Notes: generated by a model not told the origin, from the letters alone. DNA of 64,000 nucleotides from Arion vulgaris (GCA_020796225.1 CM036762.1:16233786-16297785); one strand, 5' to 3'; positions 49,715 to 60,183 are shown, counted from the first letter of the stretch. Numbers and translations are program-made.

Positions 49715-50165
49715 AGGTTAGTTTAGTCGTCGGATCATCATCACTGCACATCGAACCAATTAGATCATCATCACTGCACATCGAACCAATTAGATCATCA
49801 TCACTGCACATCGAACCAATTAGCCCATACGTTCTCCGATCTTCTCATTATGTCTCTCAGCGTGTGACAACTAACGACATCAGTTCTTTGTTGGTTTACT
49901 ATTCTTCTTTTACTACCAGTATAGTGTTTTTATTTAGCTGCATTACATTTGATTTGGTATTCTTGCAGTCTGGTTAGTGTTGTTGATTCATTACTATTAC
50001 TTGAATCATGTACACGTCCTGTCTGGCTTAGGGAATTTATAATATAAGCCTGGTCCATTGCTCGCCCGCTTTTTACAGCAGCCATACCTGCAAGCCTATC
50101 GGCGCGTTCATTTCCCTTTACATCTGCATACCCTGGCACACAAAAAACACCATGTTTTTGTCAGC
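49715..50165 (-). pseudogene. RNase H LINE (Y2) 3' end
   Basis: Minus-strand frame 49,930-50,139 reads MPGYADVKGNERADRLAGMA, AVKSGRAMDQAYIINSL. PGYADVKGNERAD is the last RNase H block (His replaced by Tyr; Asp kept). It then gives VHDSSNSNESTTLTRLQEYQ. The 3' end (GACTAAACTAA) lies at ~49,715. Related to 53,800-55,185. Confidence 0.72.
49740..49822. repeat. ~30-bp triplication in the LINE-Y2 3' UTR
   Basis: ATCATCATCACTGCACATCG plus AACCAATTAG three times; the homologous 53.8-kb copy has it once. Confidence 0.88.
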
Positions 50166-50570
50166 CTAGGCTTCTTCTGAACGAAAATCCAGTCCTTCGA
50201 AACTAAATGCTACAGAAAGATCCTACGAATACCATGGACAGAAAAAGAAAGAACACTGATGTCCTGAAAGAACTAAATGTTAAAGAGAATTGGCTGATAA
50301 ACAAAATACTATACAGAAAAATTACATACTTTGGTCACATCAAGCATCACCTGGAATCAAGATGGCCTGGAAAGAACAATACTAGAGGGCAGGGTCCCAG
50401 GACGCAGAAGCAGAGGCAGACCAAGAAGAAGATGGCTACAAGATATTAAAGAAACCATGAACATGACCATCAACGAAGTGGGTGAACTGGCAAGAGACAG
50501 AGTGAATTTTAGATGTGCTGCAAAGAGAGCAACGTCCTATAAAGGATACGCACCTTGATGATGATGATGA
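50166..50570 (+). pseudogene. RTE-like LINE C-terminal tail
   Basis: Frames give KCYRKILRIPWTEKERT, then (shifted) YTEKL..TLVTS and ERTILEGRVPGRRSRGRPRR, RWLQDIKETMNMTINEVGEL, ARDRVNFRCAAKRATS. Ends in (GAT)n. Frameshifted; no catalytic domain. Confidence 0.75.
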
Positions 50571-50714
50571 GGCTTCTTCAGCTACTTCAATCATTGTCTG
50601 AGAGACCAGACAGTTCCAATCTTCCAGAGCATACTCACTGAGTCATCAAGAGAACATGCACGGATAAAAGTCTGTGACTCCTGCCAGACCATCTTTCTAC
50701 ATTTATGTAGTTTA

Positions 50715-51170
50715 GTTAGCTCAATTCTTCATCAATTATGTCTAGTCAAAATGTAACTCCGTAGCTCCATTCTTCATTAATTATGTCTGATCAAAATGTA
50801 ACTCCGTAGCCCCATTATTCATCAATTATGTCTGATCAAAATGTAACTCCGTAGTTCCATTCTTCATCAATTATGTCTAGTCAAAATGTCACTCCGTAGC
50901 TCCATTCTTCATCAATTATGTCTGATCAAAATGTCACTCCGTAGCTCCATTCTTCATTAATTATGTCTGATCAAAATGTAACTCCGTAGCTCCATTCTTC
51001 ATCAATTATGTCTGATCAAAATGTCACTCCGTAGCTCCATTCTTCATTAATTATGTCTGATCAAAATGTCACTCCGTAGCTCCATTCTTCATTAATTATG
51101 TCTGATCAAAATGTCACTCCGTAGCTCCATTCTTCATTAATTATGTCTGATCAAAATGTTACTCCTCTCT
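50715..51170. repeat. 45-bp minisatellite, ~10 units
   Basis: Units contain CATTCTTCATCAATTATGTC, TGATCAAAATGTCACTCCG and TAGCTC; CAT/TAA and GTA/GTC variants. Confidence 0.94.
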
Positions 51171-51530
51171 ATTTGTTTTCCTCCCTAAAACTGCCATGTT
51201 TTGTTTATTCTTTCTCATTGATTTTCTTTTGTTATTCTGCTCTAACCAATTTTGTGCAAAGTCGTGAAATAGTTCCATGTTTGTTTACAATTTAGGAAAC
51301 AAATGAACCATATAATTGCTATGAATATAATTATCTTTTATTACCAAATAGAATTTCATTATAGAAAACTGGAAAACACTAGGTAATTAATTACATTTGT
51401 GTGTCTGTGTGTAAAATCCGAAAGTAATGATTCGCGTGTGTGTTTTTGTATTATCATTATAGCCCTCTATGTGTTTTAGAAATGCTCATCTTGTCAGCAT
51501 GAAGAAGTACATAATATTAGGTTATCACTC
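51171..51530. other. unassigned AT-rich stretch
   Basis: Nothing recognised. Confidence 0.5.
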
Positions 51531-51534
51531 TTAG

Positions 51535-51935
51535 TGTTTGGGTAATGTGCAGGTAATATGTAGGGGCACATGGTCTTAGGCTGTCCGTGTTAGTGTTTGG
51601 GTAATGTGAATTTTGTCAATATGTAGGGGCAGATGGTCTTAGGCTGTCCGTGTTAGTGTTTGGGTAATGTGAATTTTGTCAATATGTAGGGGCAGATGGT
51701 CTTAGGCTGTCCGTGTTAGTGTTTGGGTAATGTGAATTTTGTTATTATGTAGGAAGATGGTCTTAGGCTGTCCGTGTTAGTGCTTGCGAAATGTGAATTT
51801 TGTCAATATGTAGGGGCGGATGGTCTTACACTGTCCGTGTTAGTACTTGCGAAATGTGAATTTTGTCAATATGTAGGGGCGGATGGTCTTACGCTGTCCG
51901 TGTTAGTACTTGGGAAATGTGTCGTTGAAGCGTTT
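51535..51935. repeat. ~63-bp minisatellite, ~6.5 units
   Basis: Units contain GATGGTCTTAGGCTGTCCGT, GTTAGTGTTTGGGTAATG, TGAATTTTGTCAATATGTAG. Confidence 0.93.
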
Positions 51936-52024
51936 TGTTCAGTTCACCAACCGGTCGCTCACCTCCATTTAGCTCGATATCATCATTAGATTTGTGGTGG
52001 CAACTCATCTCCCAATTTAGAGGA

Positions 52025-52380
52025 CTGTACCATCAGTTATTGGATAATGAACCGACGTCCCTGCACTCCAGGCAGACCCATAGATGCTCAGTTTCCCCCA
52101 ACATATGTCAAAAGGTATGCATACTGATTATTCCCGTGACTCGCTGGGTAAACAAACTCCTCATTCTGTCACTCAGGCATCCAGTTCTACTTGTACAACG
52201 GGTAACTACAAACTCCTTAAATTGCTGAATCTATTCAACATCTAATTTAGTGTCTTCATCCAACAGGCAGTCGTGAAGATCCCAAAAACACCCCTTATCC
52301 ATCATCAACTCCCCAACAATCAATGCTGTTGATAAAAGCATGTACGTTCTCTCATTGCGGCAAACTCTCGCATGCATAGT
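52025..52380 (-). mobile_element. repeat E copy 3
   Basis: AGTTATTGGATAATGAACC start, GGTATGCATACTGATTATTC, CATCCAGTTCTACTTGTACA, CAACAGGCAGTCGTGAAG and TCTCATTGCGGCAAACTC match copies 1 and 2. Confidence 0.72.
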
Positions 52381-52411
52381 TTTTTTGTGTTAATTATTTA
52401 TTTCGCTTGCT

Positions 52412-52645
52412 TATGTTATGTTATGTTATGCGATCGACGTCATGGTACATTCGGCATTCCCATTCGTGCTCTGTCCTCCGATGCAGCAGCCATCCCAAAG
52501 TCCATTTGCTCACAGTACAATGAGAAGTTGATTACTATATCTTCTCTCTTTACCACCAAGACGACACTGTCTGGTATGTCCAAACTTAACGCCTAATTCT
52601 CGAACTCGTTCCAGTGTCTGAGACCCGCCCATTGTCACACAAACT
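52412..52645 (-). mobile_element. LINE-Y 3' end, copy 2
   Basis: (TTATG)n at left = the pentamer tail. Then GCGATCGACGTCATG, CATTCGTGCTCTGTCC, CAGCAGCCATCC, CTGTCTGGTATGTCCAAACT and CGAACTCGTTCCAGTGTCTG match the reverse of 25,900-26,120. Confidence 0.85.
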
Positions 52646-52699
52646 TGTCACTTGTTTATGTGATGTCATACATACGCATCATTTTTCATAAAACGTCAA

Positions 52700-52885
52700 T
52701 TTATCAAGTATTACCACAGGCTCCCTCGGTTTTCTCCAGATCTGATCCTCTCTGATCACCTCAGATTTGTGGGTTTCCGTACTCGCCATTACAAGATCTC
52801 CAACTGCTAGCAAAGAACCGTATCACATGGAGATCTAAAACCTCTGCCCTATGTGCCGCCTTTGGCTCGAAAGGAATAAACTAAC
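52700..52885 (+). repeat. LINE-like 3' end with (AACTA) tail
   Basis: CTAGCAAAGAACCGTATCAC, GGCTCGAAAGGAATAAACTA then ACTAAAACTAAC. Resembles a LINE 3' end with pentamer tail; the upstream block is shared with 5845-5950. No coding frame is intact. Confidence 0.45.
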
Positions 52886-53281
52886 TAAAACTAACATACA
52901 CAGGACAGTAGTTTTGAAAAGTAATCCCGAAAAATAAAAGCGAAAAAAGAAATAGTCCCAAAAATAGAGATGATTTTTAAAGTTATCGATTACCAAGTCT
53001 GTATGTCATGACCTGCTGGTATGATTATGAATTGTGGACTAATTAAGAAAACCTTGACACGAACTAGGTGAAACTGGACACGCCCTATTTTCCCCAGGAC
53101 ATCTGTACTAAAGGAGAACACACAGAGTAACAGGGTTAATGAAGCGCAGCAAGAATGTTCCTAATGATAGGATAAGAAAGAAAAGAATGTCAACTTAGAG
53201 TACGCAAGGAATAACTAAAGTAGGTGATGAAATCTAGGAGGAAAAAAAAAATATTAACACTAGCAAAATAATGAAAAATTA

Positions 53282-53537
53282 AAATCGTGTTCAAGATAAA
53301 AGCGTCCAGATTGACAAATCAAAAGTTGTCAGGTACACATTGCGTTTTGTATATTTATTATTTAAACCGATTCTGACTAGCTCGTCCTTCGTCACTTTTT
53401 TCATCGCCCCTTCCCGCACTATAATTACACACCATCACAAAAAGACTTATACTACGTCATAATTGAACCTTATCATATTCATAAACATATACCAGATTGG
53501 TTCTCTTGAACAGGCTACTTTTATCTTGAACACCCTG
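53282..53537 (-). mobile_element. TA-flanked MITE O, copy 1
   Basis: GTGTTCAAGATAAAAGCG at the left and TTTTATCTTGAACACCCTG then TA at the right form inverted ends. The interior matches the reverse of 58,741-59,019. The left terminal CAGGG is mutated. Confidence 0.78.
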
Positions 53538-54129
53538 TATAACCAAGAAGACACATGTCTTAGGTTGAAAGCGGCGTGCCTCTGCATAATAGAAGCTTAA
53601 TACACCCCATAACAAACACACAAACAAACACTGAAGAGTATGACTTACTTTGTGAAACATCAGGAGGAGTTTCATGTTTCAATGTTTGCTCTAATAAGTT
53701 GCAGAGAAAGTTTTCTGTCCATGTTTTCGTTATACTTCTTCGATATTGTCTATCCCTCTTCTTCTTGTTATTCCTCCTGCTCTCTAAGACCACACTGAAT
53801 AGTTTAGTTTAGTCGACAGATCATCATCCCCGCACATCAAACCAACTAGTCTATAAGTGCTGTGATCTCTTTCTCCTATGTCTATTGATCAATGTGGGAC
53901 GATAAGCGACTCCAGGTCTATGCTGGTTTACTATTTTTCTCGTGACTTCCATCATTGCACTCTTGTCTGGCCACACCCCGTTTGATTTGGTATTCATGCA
54001 CGTTGTAGATTTATTCACAGCCAACTCTAAATTGGGCCACATAACCGACCAGGAAACCCTGACCTGGTTTTAAAGTAGGGGGCTGGATTTTGTATATGTT
54101 TGATATAACACTGCAGGCTTTTTTTTGCA

Positions 54130-54655
54130 ATTTTACTCAATTCTATGAGTCAATTCTATGACTCAATTCTATGACTCAATTCTATGAGTCAATTCTATGA
54201 CTCAATTATATGACTCAATTCTATGACTCAATTCTATGACTCAATTCTATGACTCAATTCTATGACACAATTCTATGACTCAATTCTATGACTCAATTCT
54301 ATGACTCAATTCTATGACTCAATTTCTATGACTCAATTCTATGACTCAATTCTATGACTCAATTATATGACTCAATTCTATGACTCAATTCTATGACTCA
54401 ATTCTATGACTCAATTCTATGACTCAATTCTATGACTCAATTATATGACTCAATTCTATGACTCAATTCTATGACTCAATTCTATGACTCAATTCTATGA
54501 CTCAATTCTATGACTCAATTCTATGACTCAATTCTATGACTCAATTCTATGACTCAATTCTATGACTCAATTCTATGACTCAATTCTATGACTCAATTCT
54601 ATGACTCAATTCTATGACTCAATTCTATGACTCAATTCTATGACTCAATGGTTAT
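54130..54655. repeat. 13-bp minisatellite, ~40 units, within J
   Basis: Unit ACTCAATTCTATG, very homogeneous, with rare AATTATATG, ACACAATT and AATTTCTATG variants. Confidence 0.97.
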
Positions 54656-54689
54656 TTATTGATGACAAATTGTAATACTTCTTCTTCTT

Positions 54690-54830
54690 TCGTTATGAAT
54701 TCAGACGTAGTCAGGGCACCTGGTATGGAGCTTCTGATTGATTTTTTGCGTGAAAGCATGCTGTCCCTTTTTATCAGTGTCCCCGCCATACATGCGGGCC
54801 TTCTTCGGCTTCAGAGGTATTAATAATACT
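54690..54830 (+). repeat. dispersed repeat K, copy inside J2
   Basis: GAATTCAGACGTAGTCAGGG, TTTTTTGCGTGAAAGCATG, CATACATGCGGGCCTTCTTC. Flanked by TAATACT on both sides (54,672 region and 54,828 region), consistent with a 7-bp duplication. Confidence 0.7.
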
Positions 54831-55296
54831 GATATTTCTTATTGTTAAACTTAACTTGTTACATAATTATAACCTTGATTGAGCATGTTGTGTTGATTTT
54901 AAAATTGAATTCGTCTATATACAACAATACTGGAATACGAGGTCATGCGAGGGTTGTAGTCTTATTTCCTAGAATTTTTACCTGAGTCCGCTGGCCGTAT
55001 GGTTATCGGAAGCTACGATTCCTCATAGTTCCTTGAATCGTTTACAATTTTCTCCCTCAGGGCGTGCAAAATATCAACATTGTCCATTGCTCGGCTGCTT
55101 TCCCCTGTAGCAATCAATGTCCGCAAGTCTTTAAAACGGTTTATTTATCTTTACGTCTGCGTGTACAGGGACCAATATAAAATTACTGAAAAGTAACATC
55201 ATGAAACATATTTTAAACATGTTTATAACTTTGAATAATATATTTCACCATTTGTTTTCATTCGCTATTGGTTATTGGTTACTAAACTCGTCCAGT

Positions 55297-55502
55297 TGGT
55301 GTCGGGGCACGCAAGAAGCAGAAAGTACAACTGCAACCTACAAGGCATGCCGTAAGAGGCGACTGATGTAGGACTTAGGAAAGCTACCATAGTAAATAAA
55401 AAGCATCGCAGAAATTAGAGTGCATAAGTGACAACGTGCTCTTAGGCTTAGATCACATACAAATCAAACAGAGTGATTAGCAAGGGGCCGTTATGGAGCG
55501 TT
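55297..55502 (+). mobile_element. SINE-D copy 9, source of the GAA array
   Basis: GTTGGTGTCGGGGCACGCAA start, GCATGCCGTAAGAGGCGACT core, GGGCCGTTATGGAGCGTTCA end, then directly into (GAA)n. Just upstream (55,263-55,290) is the heptamer end of an E repeat. Confidence 0.87.
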
Positions 55503-56284
55503 CAAAGAAGAAGAAGAAGAAGAAGAAGAAGAAGGAAAGAGAAAGGAAGAAGAGAAAGAAGAGAAGAGAGGAAGAAGGAGAAGAGAAGGAGAAGGAAGGA
55601 GAAGAAGAAGAAGAAGAAGAAGGAGAAGAAGAAGAAGGAGAAGGAGAAGAAGAAGAAGAAGAAGGAGAAGAAGAAGAAGAAGAAGAGAAGAAGGAGAAGG
55701 AGAAGGAAGAAGAAGAAGGAGAAGAAGAGAAGAAGGAGAAGGAGAAGAAGAAGAAGAAGAGAAGAAGAAGAAGGAGAAGAAGAAGAAGAAGAAGAAGAAG
55801 AAGAAGAGAAGAAGGAGAAGAAGAAGAAGAAGAAGAAGAAGAAGAAGAAGAAGAGAAGAAGAAGAAGAAGAAGAGAAGAAGAAGAAGAAGAGAAGAAGAA
55901 GAAGAAGAAGAAGAAGAAGAAGAGAAGAAGAAGAGAAGAAGAAGAAGAAGAGAAGAAGAAGAAGAAGGAGAAGAAGAAGAAGAAGAAGAAGAAGGAGAAG
56001 GAGAAGAAGAAGAAGAAGAAGAAGAAGAAGAGAAGAAGAAGAAAGAAGAAGAAGAAGAGAGAAGGAGAAGGAGAAGAAGAAGAAAGAAGAAGAAGGAGAA
56101 GAAGAAGAAGAAGAAGAGGAGAAGAAGAAGAAGAAGAAGAAGAAGAAGAAGAAGAAGAGAAGAAGAAGAAGAGAAGAAGAAGGAGAAGAAGAAGAAGGAG
56201 AAGAAGAAGAAAAAGAAGAAGAAGGAGAAGAAGAAGAAGAAGAAGAAGGAGAAGAAGGAGAAGGAGGAGGAGGAGGAGGAGGAG
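55503..56284. repeat. ~780-bp (GAA)/(GGA)/(GAGAAG) purine array
   Basis: An all-purine plus strand with interspersed GGA and GAG units, ending in pure (GGA)n at 56,264-56,284. The Lys/Glu/Arg-only frames are artefacts. It lies between a SINE-D tail and an E-repeat start. Confidence 0.97.
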
Positions 56285-56285
56285 G

Positions 56286-56755
56286 TTACTAAATTGACGT
56301 CAGTTCACTCCTGGCAGACCCATAAGTGCCCAGTACCCCAATAGAGATATAGAAGAGTATGCATACTGATGGGAGCCGCTGTAGCGTAGTTGTTAGTGAA
56401 CTCGCTTCTCAAGGCTGGTGGTCTGGGTTCAACTCCGCAGTACGCGTAGAATTTTCCCGACCGCGACGGCTCTCAGGTCGACCCAGCCTCAACTGGGTAC
56501 CAGACATGCTCTGGGAAAGTAAAGGCGGCCGGGGTGATGCTCACCACATCACCCATCGTGTGCCGACGGTCAATGAAAAATACAGGCCTAACACTGTATT
56601 GCCTATATACCACGAGGTATGAAAGGGTTCCTTTACTTTTTTTTTTTTAATGCATACTGATGGTTTTGGTGGCTCGCTGATTAAACACACTCCTCACTCT
56701 GCCTCTCAGGCACCAGTTTTACTTGTACAACGGGTAACTCTAAACAGTTTAATTC
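56286..56755 (-). mobile_element. repeat E copy 4, split by SINE-B3
   Basis: 56,286-56,358 (TACTAAATTGACGTCAG...GAAGAGT) and 56,664-56,755 (TTTTGGTGGCTCGCTGATTA...) are one E copy once SINE-B3 is removed. Confidence 0.8.
56373..56649 (+). mobile_element. SINE-B copy 3, nested in E
   Basis: GAGCCGCTGTAGCGTAGTTG to CCTTTACTTTTTTTTTTT. Perfect 14-bp TSD ATGCATACTGATGG (56,359-56,372; 56,650-56,663). Confidence 0.93.
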
Positions 56756-56774
56756 ATTTTTTCATTCCCCTTCT

Positions 56775-56940
56775 TTGAATTCATGCGTTGTTATTGCGCT
56801 TAATATGGCCCGTCTTGCTAATTTTTGCGTGAAGGATTGATTTCCTTACTACCAGTATCCCTCATTATTCAAGCGAGCCTTACTCCGACTTCAGAAGTAC
56901 TTGTAAATTAGATCTCCAATAAGGTATCAAGATTTCCTGT
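56775..56940 (+). repeat. dispersed repeat K/L
   Basis: TTTTTGCGTGAAGGATTGAT, CTTCAGAAGTACTTGTAAAT, then TTTCCTGTAGTTCAACCACG as at 42.5 kb. Confidence 0.65.
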
Positions 56941-56943
56941 AGT

Positions 56944-57420
56944 TCAACCACGTACAATGTCATCATCATCAGATGCCGTCTCCACATCGTAGGTTGGCTG
57001 CAATGAATCTACAGCATCCTCTGTCTTTCGCCTTGGTGTTGCACACTGCCAGACTGTAACCTGTCCATTTCTTAAAGTTTCCCTCCCACTTATCTCTCGG
57101 TCTTCCTCTTGCTCTTCCCCCTCAACTTTCCCCTCTAGTAAAGATTTTATCATGGTGTCATGTCTTTTTATGTGCCCAAAATATTTTACTTGTCTGAATT
57201 TTATTTCTCTTAATAATTGTTTCGTCCTGCCTAGTTTTCCTAAAACTTGTTTATTTGTCTGTTTTTCTGTCCATAAAACTCTACCACAATGTGCTACATA
57301 CAATATGCACATCGGAAATATTTGGCCTAAGCTGACCTCGGACCCTGGATTTTCGCGTGACCGTGTTATCAACTCCGATATCAGTGACTTATACAGAGCC
57401 AAATATAAACTTATTAGTTA
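56944..57420 (-). pseudogene. RTE-like LINE C-terminal tail
   Basis: Minus strand reads LGRTKQLLREIKFRQVKYFG, HIKRHDTMIKSLLEGKVEG and, after (shifted) REISGRETLRNGQVTVWQCA, ends at (ATC)n near 56,958. The FGHIKRHD...LLEGKVEG block is an RTE tail. Upstream, AIYKSLISELI-like residues are less clear. Confidence 0.7.
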
Positions 57421-57865
57421 GAGATGACTGTACCGTATACGTCACATTTATAACTACAATTAAAAGATTATAATCTAATCTGGATATAAAATAGAACGAC
57501 ATGCCATGATATTGTTACCAGGAAGAAATATTGGCAATATTTGTGAAACATAAAGGGACACAAGGAATTCTTAAATTTGCTTATGGGAATTTTATGGTAT
57601 ACATTCTTCCTCATATAAATTGAATTATTTATACACAAGTTATATAAGTAAAGTAGTTTATGCTTTATAGAATGGTTGACAGTCTTATACATATAAATAT
57701 ATATATTTGTGTGGGCTTGATAACATATGATATACGGAGAAGGAGTGTTACAGTTATTTGCTTTATCTTCTGCTACATTCTAAATTGGAGGATAGCGATT
57801 GTGAGTACATTTTTGTATCCCTTTTTCTGTAATAAAAAAAAAAAATTAGTGTGTTATTGTTGGGT
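57421..57865. other. unassigned AT-rich stretch
   Basis: Nothing recognised. Confidence 0.5.
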
Positions 57866-57867
57866 AT

Positions 57868-58133
57868 TGCCGCCCGTGTGTTACGAGCTCGCGAGGGGAG
57901 CAAAGAATAGTAACACTGCGACCTACAATGCTTGTCGTAAAAGGAGACTGAGGTAAGGGTATAGGAAAGCTACCCTGGTAAATAAAAAAGCGTCGTAGAA
58001 ATCGGATGTGTTTTCTTACTTGTAGGCGCATAACTGCCACAACGTTTAATCGCTCTTAAGCTCAGATCCTATATAAATCACAAAGAGTGGTTTAAAAAGT
58101 AGTCGATATGGAGGGTTCGTAGAAGAAGAAGAA
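57868..58133 (+). mobile_element. SINE-D copy 10
   Basis: TTGCCGCCCGTGTGTTACGA start, GTAGGCGCATAACTGCCACA, AGTCGATATGGAGGGTTCG and a (GAA)n tail. Confidence 0.87.
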
Positions 58134-58167
58134 AACGGGACACACAGAAGATATAAAGATACTTCAA

Positions 58168-58412
58168 AACCTGCTGCCTTGCAGGTCGGCTGGGGATAGC
58201 TAAAGGCTGACGGAGAACGAACCCAGTAAACGCTGGTTAAAACCGGACACATCGCCGATGGATAAGCACCAGAGCTACAAATAGCGCTGAAGATGTGACG
58301 AACCACACCAATGTTAAGGCTGCATGAATCAGATTTCCACATGAATGAAATTTATTGGGAAATCTGGTACACCAGCCTAAGCGGTGATCGCGCGAGAGAG
58401 AGAGAGAGAGAG
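58168..58412 (+). mobile_element. repeat N copy 4
   Basis: CCTGCTGCCTTGCAGGTCGG to GGTGATCGCGC(GA)n. Possible TSD ACTTCAAAAC / ACTTCAAGAC (58,161-; 58,413-). Confidence 0.78.
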
Positions 58413-58420
58413 ACTTCAAG

Positions 58421-58738
58421 ACAGGCATACGTACACAGATTAGTGGAGACTTACTAATCATTGAGAACTTCCTGCAAGATAAAATATATCACATTTGAAA
58501 GATTTGAGTAAACACTGGATCTGCATTGTCGTGGTATCATTTTCACAAGACACTATTTTTGTAGGAACTTCAATTGTTCTTCTAATTTATTTGTTATTTT
58601 ATTAAACATCTTTAAAACGGTTCTAACATAGTCGTTGTTTTCAAATTGTCTTTTCTTATCGATACAGTGATGTTCTGACTATCCGTCATTAGCTATAAAT
58701 AAAGCCATCAAAAAGCAATATTATCAACGATGCTTTTC
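58421..58738. other. unassigned stretch
   Basis: Nothing recognised. Confidence 0.5.
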
Positions 58739-58740
58739 TA

Positions 58741-59019
58741 CAGGGTGTTCAAGATAAAAGCAGCCTCGTTGTTAAGGAAGCATCGTCGTCAATGGAGCTA
58801 ATCTGGCATATGTTTATGAAAATGAGAAAGTTCATTTATGACGTAGTATAGGTCAAAGTTGTGTGATGGTGTGTAATTGTAGTGCGGGAAGGGGCGATGA
58901 ACAAATGTGATGTAGGACGAGCTAGTCAGAACCGGTTTAAATAGTAAATAGGCACAACGCAATAAGTAACTGCCAACTTTTGATTTGTCTCTCGGGCTGC
59001 TTTTATCTTAAATACCCTG
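58741..59019 (+). mobile_element. TA-flanked MITE O, copy 2
   Basis: 279 bp with ends CAGGGTGTTCAAGATAAAAG and CTTTTATCTTAAATACCCTG (near inverted) and TA on both sides (58,739-58,740; 59,020-59,021). The TA duplication and CAGGGTG end suggest a Tc1/mariner-like family, without a transposase here. Confidence 0.82.
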
Positions 59020-59089
59020 TATAAGCAATATTGAAGCAAAGAACCAATAACAATATGTAAATAGTCAAGAAACTAAACAATTTTGTAAT

Positions 59090-59420
59090 CACTATGGTCA
59101 TCATCAACAACATCGTCACCGTTATCATAAACATCATGATCATTACCGCCATTATCATCGTCATTATAAACATCATCATCATCATCCTATCCTTCCCATC
59201 TCCTCCTCATTTTCAATGTCACCATTATACCCTCTATTGTCATTCTCCTCCTCCATGTACTTCTAATTCACATCCTCATCAGCATCACCAACCTTCTTCC
59301 CATCATCCTTTTCCTCATCTTCCTCCTCCTCGTTATCCTCTTCCTCATCCTCAACATCATCTTTCTCATTTTCCTCCTCATCGTTGCATTATCATCATCA
59401 TCATCATCATCATCATTATC
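59090..59420. repeat. ATC/TCC-rich simple repeat tract
   Basis: CATCATCATC, TCCTCCTC and similar trinucleotides with interruptions; purest (ATC)n at 59,392-59,422. Confidence 0.88.
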
Positions 59421-59454
59421 ATCAAGCAGTACCCGTTTTCCTACTATGTAGTAT

Positions 59455-59560
59455 GCTGTTGAATACGGTGTAAGGCTTGTATTTTTCTTTGACCAACGGC
59501 ACACAATGGGGAATTTAGTGTACATCAGGCCGATTGATTTTACGTCCTGTGTGTTTCTGG
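59455..59560 (-). mobile_element. old SINE-B-related fragment
   Basis: GGTGTAAGGCTTGTATTTTT, CTTTGACCAACGGCACACAA and ATCAGGCCG...TTTTACGTCC align with the SINE-B body (GTGTTAGGCCTGTATTTTTC, ATTGACCGTCGGCACACGAT) at perhaps 75%. Either an ancient SINE-B or a sister family. Confidence 0.5.
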
Positions 59561-59611
59561 CGTGGCCCCCTGCAACATAAGACCGACTAGCTCAGACGAA
59601 AAAATAAAAAT

Positions 59612-59670
59612 TCCCGTGTGTTACTATTCTTTGCTCCCCTTGCGAGCCCTGACAACACTTAGGCGATAAG
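59612..59670 (-). mobile_element. SINE-D 5' fragment
   Basis: GTTACTATTCTTTGCTCCCC, TTGCGAGCCCTGACAACAC match the reverse of the SINE-D start. Confidence 0.65.
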
Positions 59671-60050
59671 TCACTTGAACAAGAATGTAGGTGTTGTGTT
59701 ATATGTAACATTAGTAATATGTCATATCTGATAACTGATATAAGTACCAGGAAATAGTAACGACTTGTTACAGCATGCGTTTGATGTGTAGATAAAATTT
59801 CATATGATCTAGTTGTTAAGTATGTGACTGTACCACTATTATCTGATTATATATAATGTGCTTTGTGTCTGTCTCACGGAAGTGACCCTGTGAACTTTGA
59901 AACGATGTTTCTTTGATGTATATAGAGCGCGCTATATGGCGCGGATGCTACATAAAACGAGGCGATTGACGCTTTGAAAATTGTGTGTCATAGTTTTAAA
60001 AATGAAATGAAAATCGTGTCATTTCCTTGACAGGACGTCGCCACCAACCA
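59671..60050. other. unassigned stretch
   Basis: Nothing recognised. Confidence 0.5.
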
Positions 60051-60052
60051 CA

Positions 60053-60172
60053 GTACGCTCTATTTCGACCACTTGTTTGTGATTTGTATGTAATCTGAGC
60101 CTAAGAACGATTGTAGCTTCCCTAGGCACCTACTTCAGTCGCCTTGTAGGTCGCAGTGTTACTATTCCTCTC
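60053..60172 (-). mobile_element. SINE-D copy with internal deletions
   Basis: ACGCTCTATTTCGACCACTT, GTAGCTTCCCTAGGCACCTA, CAGTCGCCTTGTAGGTCGCA; ~130 bp of the family interior is missing in several pieces. Confidence 0.68.
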
Positions 60173-60183
60173 GTTTGTGTTCA

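Larger units (their letters stand above)
54020..55010 (+). repeat. dispersed repeat J, copy 2, expanded
   Basis: Same sequence as 4877-5215 but with two additions: a ~525-bp 13-bp array and a K element at 54,690-54,830. Confidence 0.75.
53800..55185 (-). pseudogene. RNase H LINE (Y2) 3' end, copy 2, split by repeat J
   Basis: 53,800-54,019 matches 49,715-49,985 (ATCGAACC/ATCAAACC, TTGATTTGGTATTC.TGCA). 55,026-55,185 matches 50,000-50,145 (TTGAATC.T.TACA, CCATTGCTCG.C.GCTTT). The order is correct once the J block is removed. No intact frame remains. Confidence 0.62.

Noticed and set aside
55473..56344. Two ~280-codon Lys/Glu/Arg-rich frames
   Set aside because: Direct translation of a GAA/GGA simple repeat. 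No start context or protein complexity.
59003..59525. Met/Ile-rich and His/Pro/Ser-rich frames near 59.0-59.5 kb
   Set aside because: Translations of an ATC/TCC simple-repeat tract.
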